Assembly: GCF_000143085.1 (NCBI RefSeq)
Contig: NC_014315.1
Location: 3,068,001 to 3,132,000, forward strand
Direction: 5' to 3'
Source: Nitrosococcus watsonii C-113
GTDB lineage: Bacteria; Pseudomonadota; Gammaproteobacteria; Nitrosococcales; Nitrosococcaceae
DNA length: 64,000 nt
Shown: positions 1-8,353 of the stretch, piece by piece
How positions within the stretch are numbered: position 1 is the first letter of the stretch
Layout of the letters: each line of letters opens with the position of its first letter
Program-made: the position numbers and the translations under genes
The notes under the pieces: generated by a model
What the model was told of the DNA's origin: nothing
What the model saw: only the letters and a program-made list of their open reading frames with translations
Databases searched by the model: none

Positions 1-1
1 C

Positions 2-58
2 TTGCACGGCGGTGAACCTATTCATGAAGCATTATTTTTAGCCCGAAGGCGACGATAA
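2..58 (+). CDS. Possible 3' end of a gene upstream of csy1
   Basis: An open frame enters from the window edge and ends at a TAA at 56-58, giving a short tail that ends in LFLARRRR. In type I-F loci the gene before csy1 is normally cas2-3, so this could be its C-terminus, but 18 codons are too few to recognise the family. The remaining bases up to the csy1 start are AT-rich and hold no other gene; they may carry the csy promoter. Frame and identity are guesses. Confidence 0.25.
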   Translation: MHGGEPIHEALFLARRRR

Positions 59-198
59 CTTTAGCACGCTCAGCCGTAAAGAGGGATTTGATCGATGGAT
101 ACATTTTTTTATTTAAAAATAAAACCAAAACGGTATTGCTTTAAACAACAGGTAAGTCTATATTGCTCTCTGTATTTAAGGCAACGGAGTTATAAACC

Positions 199-1548
199 GT
201 GTTGATAGATAATTTAACCCAAGCGCTTAGCGCCAGTGAAGGCTCATCCGCCGAGCAGTTGAAACAGATAAAATCCCAATTTTTAGGCCATTGCCGGGCG
301 CCTGTCAAGGTTGCGGATGAGGACGTTTCTCCTCTGCTTATTGCCGCGATTAATTTCGCTTACGGCAGCCCTACTTCCTCTGAGCAGTTGCTAAGCGGGG
401 AAAGCGCCAAAGCCGCGCTGACCGCCAAGGTAATCGATAAAACTATTGCGGGCACATTTATTTGGGCCGCCTTGGCTTCCCATATGGGCACCCACCATCC
501 CAAGTCTCGTAATGATAAGGTCAGTTCCGGACCCATTGTGGCTCGTTCCTTAACACCGCCGCCGGCAGGCTTGGTAACCTCGGCTAACCTCAGAACGCGC
601 CAATTCTCCGGCTCCGGTAATGGCGCCAATACCGCCCATTATCAATGGTTGGCGTTCACCTATGAAGACTCGGCCGGAGTATTCAGCGTGATTGAGCGCG
701 CCGCTAGCCAGGATGAGCGTCTGGGCGAAACGGTGCTGACTTTGGGCATTCAGGAAAGTCAGTGGCAAGCCTTCCAGGAAGCGGCGAAGGCGCATTTAGA
801 GACCACCAATCTTGCACCCTTGGATCGGCAATTAAAACAAGTTTTTATTCCTGATCCAGGCCAGAATAACGATTTTATCGTCATCACACCCCTTGCCGCC
901 ACGGCAGTCATCGGCGCGTTTGAGCAGCATCGGAGCAAATTGCGGGAACAAGACGCTAACCTAAATTTTCACCGGATAGGTGTTGGTGGCGCTAAGCCGC
1001 AAAATGCCGGCAGCCTGATGAACGAACTAGGCGGTAATCTGCGGCAATTAACCATGACCATACCCCGGCTTGATCTCACCCAGCGGCAGCGGCGGCTTTG
1101 GCATTTGCAACAGGGACGGTTGTTCCAGCCCCTACCGAAAAAAGAGGCGCGGCGCTTTCAACAGTGGCTGGCGCTGGAGTGGACTCAGCGCTATGGCAAT
1201 CGGCAAGACCATCTCCAGCGCCTTGAACAGCGGATCGATGAATGGCTATCGCCGGAACTTGAGGAACAGGACCAACTCTTTGCCTGGCTATCCTCCGACG
1301 CCCTGGATGCTAATAACGAGCGCCAAAAATTTGAAACAGGGAATGTGCCTAACTGGATTTTAACCTTGGCGGGGATCAGTAAAAACCCGGAAACAGGGCA
1401 CAGCGTTTACGAAGCACGGCAAGAAGCGGCCTATGATGCGCTTATTTTTCATTTGAATTCACCGGGCGATGAAATCAATAAGCTGATTAGGGACGCCTTG
1501 GAAAGCCTGTTGGCTACCCGCCATTCAGTGGGGGAGGCAGTAGCATGA
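199..1548 (+). CDS. csy1: Type I-F CRISPR Cascade large subunit Csy1 (Cas8f)
   Basis: Csy1 is the large subunit of the type I-F surveillance complex. With Cas5f it holds the 5' handle of the crRNA, and it takes part in PAM recognition. The 449-residue length fits the family (about 430-450), and the protein is the first of four consecutive csy genes followed by a type I-F array, which is the strongest evidence. The start is GTG at 199 with a CGGAG element about 10 bases upstream. The stop overlaps the csy2 start (ATGA), so the two are translationally coupled. No frameshift is seen, so the interference complex looks intact. Identification rests on position and overall sequence character, not on a catalytic motif, as Csy1 has none. 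Confidence 0.93.
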   Translation: MLIDNLTQALSASEGSSAEQLKQIKSQFLGHCRAPVKVADEDVSPLLIAAINFAYGSPTSSEQLLSGESAKAALTAKVIDKTIAGTFIWAALASHMGTHHPKSRNDKVSSGPIVARSLTPPPAGLVTSANLRTRQFSGSGNGANTAHYQWLAFTYEDSAGVFSVIERAASQDERLGETVLTLGIQESQWQAFQEAAKAHLETTNLAPLDRQLKQVFIPDPGQNNDFIVITPLAATAVIGAFEQHRSKLREQDANLNFHRIGVGGAKPQNAGSLMNELGGNLRQLTMTIPRLDLTQRQRRLWHLQQGRLFQPLPKKEARRFQQWLALEWTQRYGNRQDHLQRLEQRIDEWLSPELEEQDQLFAWLSSDALDANNERQKFETGNVPNWILTLAGISKNPETGHSVYEARQEAAYDALIFHLNSPGDEINKLIRDALESLLATRHSVGEAVA

Positions 1549-2474
1549 GTTCTTATCATCTTCTCTTACCCACTTTAAATGTGACTGGCTGCAACTGGGA
1601 AAGCAGCCACCTCACCCGTTCATTGCCCTTAACCGCCATGGCGGGTTTTGTCGATTATTTGATGTCTTTTGAGCTTGCCGATAACGCGGCGGAGGCTGGC
1701 GCCAACTTGGAAGGGTTCGCAATCTGTCTCCATGGCGGACAAATCTATGAAGGCTTGAGCAAAAACCCCCTTGCCTTGTGCAAGGGTAATGGGCTCAGTC
1801 AAGCCCGGGATGATTTGCTGAACCCGCCTCTCACTCCGGAAGTCAAGGGTTCCGTGTCCCTTAGTTTGGTGGTGGCTTTGGAGCTGGAAGATAAATCCGC
1901 CTTGAATGAGTGGCTGAAAAACCGCGCAACAGCATTTTTACAGACTTGCCGTTTAGCAGGGGGGGATATTATTGGAATAGGTCAGCCAAAAGTTTACATC
2001 GAAAGATCCAAACTAGCGCAGGAAATACGGCGGCTGCCGCCTGGTTGGTTTATTGGTAATGGTGCTGAGCTCATCAGCAATGCTCCTGATCCCTTTGCCG
2101 CCCTGCTCAATGCCGTGGCTTGGTTTCCGGTGAAAGATAAAGAACCCCAAACTACCTCCGCTCATCCTTCCCCATCCAGGCAACGCCCGTATCCTGGCCA
2201 TTGGCTCTATGCCACCTGCGTCGGCTACCAACTCCTGGAATCACCCCAACCGCGCCGTAACCGCAGCCATGCTTCTTCAGATGCCGATTCTGCTACGAAT
2301 CATGCCTACGCCGAACCTGTACACAGCCTGGCTGAGCTGGTCTGGGCGCGAAATTTGTTACGGCCCCAGGATGATTCCACAGCCGATGACTGGCTAACGG
2401 AAAACAATCTACTGTGGCGCTGGGAGAGCGATGCTCCTAGCCGCACGGTTTATCTTTCAACGCAAGCGCTTTAA
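1545..2474 (+). CDS. csy2: Type I-F CRISPR protein Csy2 (Cas5f)
   Basis: Csy2 is the Cas5-like RAMP subunit that pairs with Csy1 at the 5' end of the crRNA. The protein has 309 residues, normal for the family. It starts at the ATGA overlap with csy1, and csy3 follows after a 22-base gap carrying its own TAAGGAG ribosome site. A Gly/Leu-rich opening with FVDYLMSF and a GFAICLHGG segment near residue 60 fit Csy2. It acts in the cytoplasm as part of a 1:1:6:1 Csy1:Csy2:Csy3:Cas6f complex (family knowledge). No damage is visible. Confidence 0.93.
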   Translation: MSSYHLLLPTLNVTGCNWESSHLTRSLPLTAMAGFVDYLMSFELADNAAEAGANLEGFAICLHGGQIYEGLSKNPLALCKGNGLSQARDDLLNPPLTPEVKGSVSLSLVVALELEDKSALNEWLKNRATAFLQTCRLAGGDIIGIGQPKVYIERSKLAQEIRRLPPGWFIGNGAELISNAPDPFAALLNAVAWFPVKDKEPQTTSAHPSPSRQRPYPGHWLYATCVGYQLLESPQPRRNRSHASSDADSATNHAYAEPVHSLAELVWARNLLRPQDDSTADDWLTENNLLWRWESDAPSRTVYLSTQAL

Positions 2475-2496
2475 ACACTATTAAGGAGTTTCCATT

Positions 2497-3561
2497 ATGG
2501 CGACTGTTCAGCTTCCCTCATTACTCAATTATACCCGCAGCATTGTTCCCAGCGAAGGCACCTTCTGGGTGGCCAATGCCGATAACCGGCCATTGCTTAT
2601 CCAGGATAAAACGGTGCTAGGCACCATCGCCAACTACAGTTCAGTCTATAAAAAAGATAAACAGCGTGATGAAGATGCAATCAATAAGGAAATGATGGCC
2701 GGAGACAACAACATTCAGCGGGTGGATAGCTGTCATCTGCCCGCTGATGTGGATACTTTTGAACTTCGTTTTACGCTTAAATTTCTGGCGAATGCCAACG
2801 GCCCTGAAGCCTGCGAAGGTGCTGAATTTCGAGAAGACCTAGAAAGCATAGCACAAGCATACGCTGACAAAGGGGGTTTTACCGTATTGGCCGAGCGTTA
2901 TTTGGCTAACCTTCTAAACGGACGGTTTTTATGGCGTAATCGTTATGGCGCCCAGCGTCAAATCACCCTGCGCGCGCCTTATAACGAGGAGATCAAAGAA
3001 ACAACTTTTGAGATTATTGACCGTTCGGAACCCACACTGCCGCAAGGGCGGATGGATAAGCTTAAACCCTGGATCGAGCATATTACCCAGGCGCTCAGCG
3101 GCAAAATTCCGTATTTCCTTATGGAAATCAGCGCCAGGGTAACCATTGGCCTCGGGCAAGAAGTATATCCCAGCCAGGAGTTTGTTGATAAGGATTCGCG
3201 AGGGCAGGGGAAAAAGTCCAAAACTCTCTTTTCTGTGCAAGTCGCCGATCAACAGGTCGCCGCCATGCACAGTCAAAAAATCGGTAACGCTATCCGCACC
3301 ATTGATAATTGGTACCCAAACGCCAGTGCTGATCGCCCGCTCGCGGTTGACCCCTTTACCGTCGATAAGCGCCGGGCCCGTACCGTGCGGTTGCCAGATC
3401 ATGAAAAATCGGACTTCTATAGTTTTTTAAAAAATTTACCTGCTTTAAAGGATGACATCGAGTGTGCTCCAGATGCCAAAGCCATACCGGGACATGCTCA
3501 TTATTTTATGGCCGTGTTGATACGCGGGGGAGTGTTTAGCGGAGAGAAAAAAGCTAAGTAG
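2497..3561 (+). CDS. csy3: Type I-F CRISPR backbone protein Csy3 (Cas7f)
   Basis: Csy3 is the backbone subunit; six copies form the helical filament along the crRNA spacer. The length of 354 residues is typical. The N-terminus (LPSLLNYTRSIVPSEGTFW) and the central ARVTIGLGQEVYPSQEF segment near residues 215-231 are recognisable Csy3 features. A good ribosome site (AAGGAG) precedes the ATG. The gene sits between csy2 and cas6f with a short gap on each side, as in the standard type I-F operon. The reading frame is intact. Confidence 0.95.
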   Translation: MATVQLPSLLNYTRSIVPSEGTFWVANADNRPLLIQDKTVLGTIANYSSVYKKDKQRDEDAINKEMMAGDNNIQRVDSCHLPADVDTFELRFTLKFLANANGPEACEGAEFREDLESIAQAYADKGGFTVLAERYLANLLNGRFLWRNRYGAQRQITLRAPYNEEIKETTFEIIDRSEPTLPQGRMDKLKPWIEHITQALSGKIPYFLMEISARVTIGLGQEVYPSQEFVDKDSRGQGKKSKTLFSVQVADQQVAAMHSQKIGNAIRTIDNWYPNASADRPLAVDPFTVDKRRARTVRLPDHEKSDFYSFLKNLPALKDDIECAPDAKAIPGHAHYFMAVLIRGGVFSGEKKAK

Positions 3562-3575
3562 AGGAAATATTACCC

Positions 3576-4181
3576 ATGTTTTCAGATTATTTTGAAATCC
3601 AATCAATAGGACTGCCTGAAGACACGCATTTTATTCTAAGCAAGCTTTTTACCCGGATACATGGCGTGCTGAAATCCGAGTCGTTAAATATTGGCCTTGG
3701 ATTTCCTGAGCTTAGCCGACATTCCCCTGGAAGCATTGTGCGGTGTTTTGGGGTATCTCGGGAATTGGAACAGTTGCAGCGCAATAACGGTATCACTCAT
3801 CTTGAAGGGCGCGGAATGATTGCAATCAAACCAATAGCAACCGTGCCTCCCGATGCGATTGCAATTGCTTATCGACGCGATCGTAGCGCAGAGAAAGATT
3901 TAGCAGGGTTTAGGCAGCGGCAGATGCGCCGCCGAGTCCGGCGCGCCGAACATGCCCAAAACCAGCCGGAAACGAGCTTGAGAATAGAGGCAAAGAGCAG
4001 GCTGCAAGATAACGAGAAGGCGGAACGGCCACCTTATTTACTATTAGAACGGGAGGGCCGACGGCTGCCTATTCATATTAATACGGCAAGCCTTCAGATT
4101 AATACGAATATTTGTCAGTTCAGTAGCTATGGATTAGCCAGGAAGGTTGAAGATAAATATTCGGCCGTACCCATGTTCTGA
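3576..4181 (+). CDS. cas6f: CRISPR pre-crRNA endoribonuclease Cas6f (Csy4)
   Basis: Cas6f cuts the CRISPR transcript at the base of the repeat hairpin and stays bound to the crRNA 3' end. The protein has 201 residues. Its catalytic-type histidine is H29 (LFTRIHGVL), the position known for Csy4, and a C-terminal FSSYGLAR segment matches the family's FxSYGLS-like motif. An Arg-rich stretch around residues 110-130 (RQRQMRRRVRRAEH) fits the RNA-groove helix. The ATG has GAGGAAAT upstream. The array lies 131 bases downstream on the same strand. Confidence 0.95.
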   Translation: MFSDYFEIQSIGLPEDTHFILSKLFTRIHGVLKSESLNIGLGFPELSRHSPGSIVRCFGVSRELEQLQRNNGITHLEGRGMIAIKPIATVPPDAIAIAYRRDRSAEKDLAGFRQRQMRRRVRRAEHAQNQPETSLRIEAKSRLQDNEKAERPPYLLLEREGRRLPIHINTASLQINTNICQFSSYGLARKVEDKYSAVPMF

Positions 4182-4312
4182 CCTTACTTTATTTTATGGA
4201 ACAAAAAATCCAATAATAACAAATAATTAAATGAATTTTAAAAAAGGAAGGTTGTAGGCTAATATTCGACACAAGACTTTATCATTGCTACAGTTTTTAG
4301 CTTTAATTTACT
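4182..4312 (+). promoter_or_regulatory. CRISPR leader
   Basis: This AT-rich 131-base stretch lies between the cas6f stop and the first repeat. New spacers are normally added at this side, and array transcription normally starts here. The four repeats next to it are identical to each other while older, distal repeats vary, which supports the polarity. No specific promoter could be assigned with confidence. Confidence 0.65.
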
Positions 4313-4812
4313 GTTCACCGCCGCACAGGCGGTTTAGAAATTTGGGCGAGATGTTGTGGGCCGGTTGCCAAGGTTCACCGCCGCACAGGCGGTTTAGAAA
4401 AGTAAGCAGAAGTCGAACGGGTCATTGCACTGGTTCACCGCCGCACAGGCGGTTTAGAAACCTATCTTGACGTTAGAGAGTATGTCTGGACGGTTCACCG
4501 CCGCACAGGCGGTTTAGAAAACGATGGGCAGGTTACAAGCAATGCGGTTAAAGTTCACCGCCGCACAGGCAGCTTAGAAAAGTATGTTTAATTAACTGCT
4601 TTTACATTAGATGTTCACTGCCGCACAGGCAGCTTAGAAACTTAGGACAGCAGCGAATGGACGCAAAACAGAGTTCACTGCCGCACAGGCAGCTTAGAAA
4701 CATCAGTTGCCGGAGTTATTTCATGTATTTCTGTTCACCGCCGCACAGGCGGTTTAGAAATAGATTTCTTTCCGTTGCAGCCATTTTACGGAGTTCACTG
4801 CCGCACAGGCAG
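4313..4812 (+). CRISPR. Type I-F CRISPR array, 9 repeats and 8 spacers
   Basis: Repeats of 28 bases start at 4313, 4373, 4433, 4493, 4553, 4613, 4673, 4733 and 4793, with 32-base spacers. They begin GTTCAC and end TTAGAAA, typical of type I-F. Two versions occur: stem CCGCC/GGCGG in repeats 1-4 and 8, and stem CTGCC/GGCAG in repeats 6 and 7. Repeat 5 mixes the halves (CCGCC with GGCAG), leaving one mismatch in the stem. Repeat 9 keeps 20 bases (GTTCACTGCCGCACAGGCAG) and then degenerates, 5 bases from the lpxD stop codon. The loop GCACA is constant. The leader side is at 4313. Spacer targets cannot be told from the sequence alone. Confidence 0.98.
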
Positions 4813-4817
4813 TAAAG

Positions 4818-5861
4818 TTAACAGCTTTCGGCTTGCTCCAGCGTCGTGAGTCGCTGCTCCAACTCACGGACCTTTTTGCGCAAATCCGAAAGCCGGTTTA
4901 GCTCCGCCAGCGCCCTGCGGTTTTCCATCATAGGCTGGACGGGGCTACCAGTCATAATGGCCTTGGGTGGCACATCTTTAGCCACCCCGGATTGAGCAGT
5001 TATCACAGCCCCATCACCAATCCGAATATGACCCACTAACCCTACCTGGCCCGCCAGGGTCACCCAATTACCAATTTTGCTACTCCCGGAAATACCCACC
5101 TGGCTAACAATAATGCTGTGCTCGCCGATCTCTACATTATGGCCAACTTGAACCAGGTTATCGATTTTGGTGCCCCGACCGATTCGGGTCGGTCCCAACG
5201 CCCCCCGGTCAATGGCGGTATTGCACTGTACCTCTACATCATCGGCAATCTCCACCCATCCCACTTGAGGCACCTTAAAATAGCCGTGAGGAGGGTCCGG
5301 CGCAAAGCCAAAACCATCGCCGCCAATAATCACGCCAGAGTGAAGAATAACCCGGTGCCCAATCCTCACCCGCTCCAGCAGGGTAACGCGCGGATGGAGC
5401 AAGCAATGCTCACCGAGAATCGTCTTAGCGCCCACATAACAAAAGGGAAACAAGACAGTATGAGCTTTGATAATTACTCCGTCTTCAATCACGCAATAGG
5501 CGCCAATACTACAGTTTTCCGCAATTTGTACGCCTTCCCCCACAATAGCCGTGGGATGTACGCCTGGCGCCGGGCGGTAAGAGCGATTGAACCATCGAGT
5601 TACCACCCGCGCAAAATCACGGTAAGGGTTGTCTGAAATAAGCAGGCAACGGTCCGGGAATTGTTCCCGATGATCGGCCCCTACTATGAAAGCTCCCGCC
5701 TTTGATAACCGAGCCTGGGCCGCATACTTACGATTAGTATAAAAGCTTAAGTCACTCGCCTGGGCCTGATCGAGGGGCGCAATCCCCTGGATGAGGGTGT
5801 CTTCATCGCCCTCAATAGCACAACCCAAAAACTGGGCAATCTCCGAAAGACGAATTTCCAT
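4818..5861 (-). CDS. lpxD: UDP-3-O-acylglucosamine N-acyltransferase LpxD
   Basis: LpxD adds the second hydroxyacyl chain in lipid A synthesis, using acyl-ACP, in the cytoplasm. The 347 residues show the N-terminal uridine-binding domain (to about residue 100), then hexapeptide repeats of a left-handed beta-helix (about 105-300) and a C-terminal helix. The likely catalytic histidine is H241 in DNLVQVGHNVEIG. The usual bamA, skp and fabZ neighbours are missing: an IS200/IS605 element begins only a few bases before the start codon and a CRISPR array ends at the stop. No purine-rich ribosome site is seen before the ATG. It may be a displaced or second copy. Confidence 0.93.
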   Translation of the reverse strand: MEIRLSEIAQFLGCAIEGDEDTLIQGIAPLDQAQASDLSFYTNRKYAAQARLSKAGAFIVGADHREQFPDRCLLISDNPYRDFARVVTRWFNRSYRPAPGVHPTAIVGEGVQIAENCSIGAYCVIEDGVIIKAHTVLFPFCYVGAKTILGEHCLLHPRVTLLERVRIGHRVILHSGVIIGGDGFGFAPDPPHGYFKVPQVGWVEIADDVEVQCNTAIDRGALGPTRIGRGTKIDNLVQVGHNVEIGEHSIIVSQVGISGSSKIGNWVTLAGQVGLVGHIRIGDGAVITAQSGVAKDVPPKAIMTGSPVQPMMENRRALAELNRLSDLRKKVRELEQRLTTLEQAESC

Positions 5862-5882
5862 AAATTAATTGAGCGCGGGGAG

Positions 5883-5900
5883 TGCCTGCTTTAGCTGGCA
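5883..5900 (+). repeat. Left-end subterminal hairpin of the IS200/IS605 element
   Basis: Stem TGCC/GGCA around loop TGCTTTAGCT. The same loop occurs in the right-end hairpin. In this family TnpA binds such hairpins to locate the cleavage sites. Confidence 0.7.
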
Positions 5901-5966
5901 GCGGAAGCGCTCACCTCCTCTAGTTAAGTTATTAAAGTAAGTTTCTAGCGAATCCATAATAGCCAG

Positions 5967-6362
5967 ATGAGTAGATATGCCAAAAATGCCGGGGCGGTTT
6001 TTAGTCTTAAATTGCATCTTGTGTGGTGCCCCAAATATCGCCGCGGGGTTCTTGTGGGTGAGATTGCCGAACGCCTTTGTGCCTTGCTCCACAAGAAGGC
6101 AGATGAGCTGGAAATGACGCTTCATGCTTTGGAAGTTATGCCGGATCATGTCCACCTGTTCGTTGAGTTTGATCCTCGTTGGGGCGTGGCCGAAATCGTT
6201 AACAGGTTCAAGGGCTTCACGAGTAAGGAATTGCGAAAAGAATTCCCTATCCTCCGATCCAGGCTCCCCACGCTTTGGAGCCGAAGCTACTACGCCGTCA
6301 CGGTCGGCCACGTATCCGAAAGCACTGTTCGCGCTTACATCGAAAACCAGAAAGGCAAATAG
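5967..6362 (+). CDS. tnpA: IS200/IS605 Y1 transposase TnpA
   Basis: TnpA is a single-strand DNA transposase of the HUH superfamily. The 131-residue protein has the HUH motif in DHVHLFVEF (about residues 60-68) and the catalytic tyrosine near the end in RAYIENQKG (about 125). The opening SLKLHLVWCPKYRRGVL is typical of IS200. The tnpB start follows the tnpA stop directly (TAG then ATG at 6363), so the two are probably cotranslated. Length and motifs are complete, so the element may still be mobile. Confidence 0.95.
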   Translation: MSRYAKNAGAVFSLKLHLVWCPKYRRGVLVGEIAERLCALLHKKADELEMTLHALEVMPDHVHLFVEFDPRWGVAEIVNRFKGFTSKELRKEFPILRSRLPTLWSRSYYAVTVGHVSESTVRAYIENQKGK

Positions 6363-7484
6363 ATGATCAAGGCATTCAAATACCGTCTTTATCCGAATGC
6401 CCATCAGGCGCGCGAACTGGAGATTGCGCTTGAAACGCACAGGCGGCTTTACAACGCCCGCCTTGAACAGCGAAAGGCGGCTTACGAGTTGGAGAAAAAG
6501 TCGGTCAAATACGCCGAGCAATCTTCGTGGTTCAAGCACGAGCGATCTACGAATCCCTACTTTGCGCGTCTTAACTTCTCCTCCGCTCAGGCCACCATGC
6601 GCCGCCTGGATAAAGCCTTCCAAGCGTTCTTCCGGCGCATTAAGGCAGGTGAAAAGCCCGGTTATCCACGCTTCAAGGCCCGTGGCCGATTCGATAGCTG
6701 GACCTATCCGGCGCACGGTGACGGCGCCCGGCTGCTCCATGACCAATTGCGCTTTCAGCATGTGGGCCTGGTCAAAGTACGCCAGCATCGTCCTGTGGAA
6801 GGCGCGGTCAAAATCGTGCAGGTTAAAAACGAAGCCGGGAGGTGGTTTGTCATCGCCAGTTGCGATATCGGCGATGGGCCAGCCCCCCGCGCCGAGGATA
6901 CCTCGGTCGGCCTGGATGTTGGGTTGGAATATTTTCTGTCCACCGATCAAGGCGAGCGCGTCAATAATCCGCGCTACCAAAAAGAAGCATTGCGCCGATT
7001 GAGGATTGCTGGACGCGCGGTTTCGCGTAAGAGAAAGGGTGGCCGGAACCGAGCTAAAGCGGTTGCTAGATTGCGCGCGATACAGGCGCGCGTAGCCAAC
7101 AAAAGACGGGACCACCACCACAAAGTAGCCCGCGATTTGGTGAGTCGATACGCCTTCATCGCGGCGGAGAGCCTGACTGTGCGCAATAGGGTCAGGAACC
7201 GTCGGTTGAGCCGGTCGATTTCGGATGCTGGCTGGCGCCAGTTTCTGAACATACTCCGCGCCAAGGCTGAAAGCGCCGGGTCGGTGTTGGTTGAAGTTCC
7301 TCCGCAGGGCATCTCGCAAGCGTGCTCCGGCTGCGGCGCGGTGGTACGTAAAGCGCTGTCCGTGCGTACGCATAAATGCCCGGCATGCAGCTTGCGCCTG
7401 CAAAGAGATGTCAACGCGGCCAGAAATATCTTGGCCCGTGGCCAGGCCCGGTTGGAGTCTGTGCGGCTTAACGTGGCGCAATAG
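6363..7484 (+). CDS. tnpB: RNA-guided nuclease TnpB of the IS200/IS605 element
   Basis: TnpB proteins are RNA-guided DNA nucleases, ancestral to Cas12, that cut the empty donor site and favour retention of the element. The 373-residue protein has an N-terminal helix-turn-helix (KAFKYRLYPNAHQARELE), RuvC-I aspartate in VGLDVGLEYF (about residue 188), RuvC-II glutamate in FIAAESLTVRN (about 270), a zinc finger with CSGCG and CPAC (about 325-345) and RuvC-III aspartate in RDVNAARNI (about 352). All three catalytic residues are present. It is directly downstream of tnpA. A guide RNA is expected from the right end of the element, overlapping the tnpB 3' end. Confidence 0.94.
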   Translation: MIKAFKYRLYPNAHQARELEIALETHRRLYNARLEQRKAAYELEKKSVKYAEQSSWFKHERSTNPYFARLNFSSAQATMRRLDKAFQAFFRRIKAGEKPGYPRFKARGRFDSWTYPAHGDGARLLHDQLRFQHVGLVKVRQHRPVEGAVKIVQVKNEAGRWFVIASCDIGDGPAPRAEDTSVGLDVGLEYFLSTDQGERVNNPRYQKEALRRLRIAGRAVSRKRKGGRNRAKAVARLRAIQARVANKRRDHHHKVARDLVSRYAFIAAESLTVRNRVRNRRLSRSISDAGWRQFLNILRAKAESAGSVLVEVPPQGISQACSGCGAVVRKALSVRTHKCPACSLRLQRDVNAARNILARGQARLESVRLNVAQ

Positions 7485-7530
7485 CGCGTGCGTGCCGCAA
7501 GAAGCCGTCTGCTTTAGCTGACGGTGCATC
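7420..7530 (+). ncRNA. Predicted TnpB guide RNA (reRNA/omegaRNA) region
   Basis: In this family the guide RNA scaffold comes from the tnpB 3' end and the element's right end, and the guide is the flanking DNA just beyond it. Here that region ends with the hairpin CCGTC-TGCTTTAGCT-GACGG at 7505-7524. The 5' limit is not visible; the call rests on family knowledge plus the hairpin. Confidence 0.45.
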
Positions 7531-7586
7531 ACACCTTCTTCCCGCTCGATTGTCTTATTTTTTTGTTTTATAAGCACGCGCTATCT

Positions 7587-8006
7587 TTAAAAAGGCTTTA
7601 CTACCACTAGAATCACCGCACCAATCAGGATTAACACCGGAAACTCATTAAACCAGCGATAATACACATGACTGTGGCGGTTACGTTCCTCGCGAAAGGC
7701 GATCAACAGCCAGCCGCAATAAAGATGATAGGCAATCAAAAGCAGAACCAAGGAAAGTTTGACATGGAGCCACCCCGCCTCCATCCAAGCCGGCGTTAAA
7801 TAAATCAGCCACACACCTAATCCCACCGCCAAAATAGCACTAGGGTGCATAATACCGCGATAAAGCTTGCGTTCCATGACTTTGAAACGCTCCCGCCCTG
7901 GCTTATCCTGGCACTGGGCGTGATAGACGAATAGCCGTGGCAAATAAAACAGGCCAGCGAACCAGGTCACCACAAAGATAATATGGAAGGCTTTGATCCA
8001 AAGCAT
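7587..8006 (-). CDS. hemJ: Protoporphyrinogen IX oxidase HemJ
   Basis: HemJ is a membrane protein that oxidises protoporphyrinogen IX in haem synthesis in many proteobacteria lacking HemG and HemY. The 139 residues form four membrane segments. The opening MLWIKAFHIIFVVTWFAGLFYLPRLFVYH carries the conserved histidines (H8 and H29 region), and LYRGIMHPSAI near residue 50 is also typical. It stands alone between the IS element downstream and a 347-base gap upstream. Confidence 0.9.
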   Translation of the reverse strand: MLWIKAFHIIFVVTWFAGLFYLPRLFVYHAQCQDKPGRERFKVMERKLYRGIMHPSAILAVGLGVWLIYLTPAWMEAGWLHVKLSLVLLLIAYHLYCGWLLIAFREERNRHSHVYYRWFNEFPVLILIGAVILVVVKPF

Positions 8007-8353
8007 GCTATTTTGATTACTCCAAGCTAAAAGTATTATTTATGAGCCCTAGCGCCTGCTAGATTAGCAAATCTTTAGCACAGCTCCTACTGTCATCAAC
8101 TCTCAGAATCCGCTAAAAGCTGCAGCCAAGATTGTTTTTTATCTGCTATTTGTAACTACTGGGCGCCAAAAACGGCTAAGATAAGGGAAACAAAGCTAAC
8201 CGATTGACCGAGCGTCTTGCTGGCATAGAAGGAATACAGGGATGTATGACGACCCCCTAGCGAGCGTGCGAAACGAAGTGGCGCATCGAGCGCGACCTGC
8301 CTGCAGCAGGCAGGGGGCAGCATTAAAATTTTGGCGGCGGCGATTTTCCGAAG
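8007..8353. other. Intergenic stretch, probably including the left part of a decayed tnpB element
   Basis: No gene is supported here. The half nearer 8354 is GC-rich and contains a hairpin, CCTGCC-TGCAGCA-GGCAGG, near 8297-8315, just before the start of the deleted tnpB. It may be the left end of that element. Two short open frames on the minus strand show no family features and were left out. Confidence 0.4.

Larger units (their letters stand above)
5866..7535 (+). mobile_element. IS200/IS605-family element (tnpA + tnpB)
   Basis: The element holds a Y1 transposase gene and a tnpB gene in tandem. Its ends are marked by subterminal hairpins that share the same ten-base loop, TGCTTTAGCT: left hairpin 5883-5900 (stem TGCC/GGCA) and right hairpin 7505-7524 (stem CCGTC/GACGG). 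These elements move as single strands, so they lack inverted repeats and target duplications. Outer limits are approximate. The left end abuts the lpxD start codon; the right end lies about 50 bases from the hemJ stop. Confidence 0.85.

Noticed and set aside
5865-7577. 570-codon open frame on the minus strand opposite tnpA-tnpB
   Set aside because: It is antisense to two genes with clear motifs and has no family features; long antisense frames are common in GC-rich genes.
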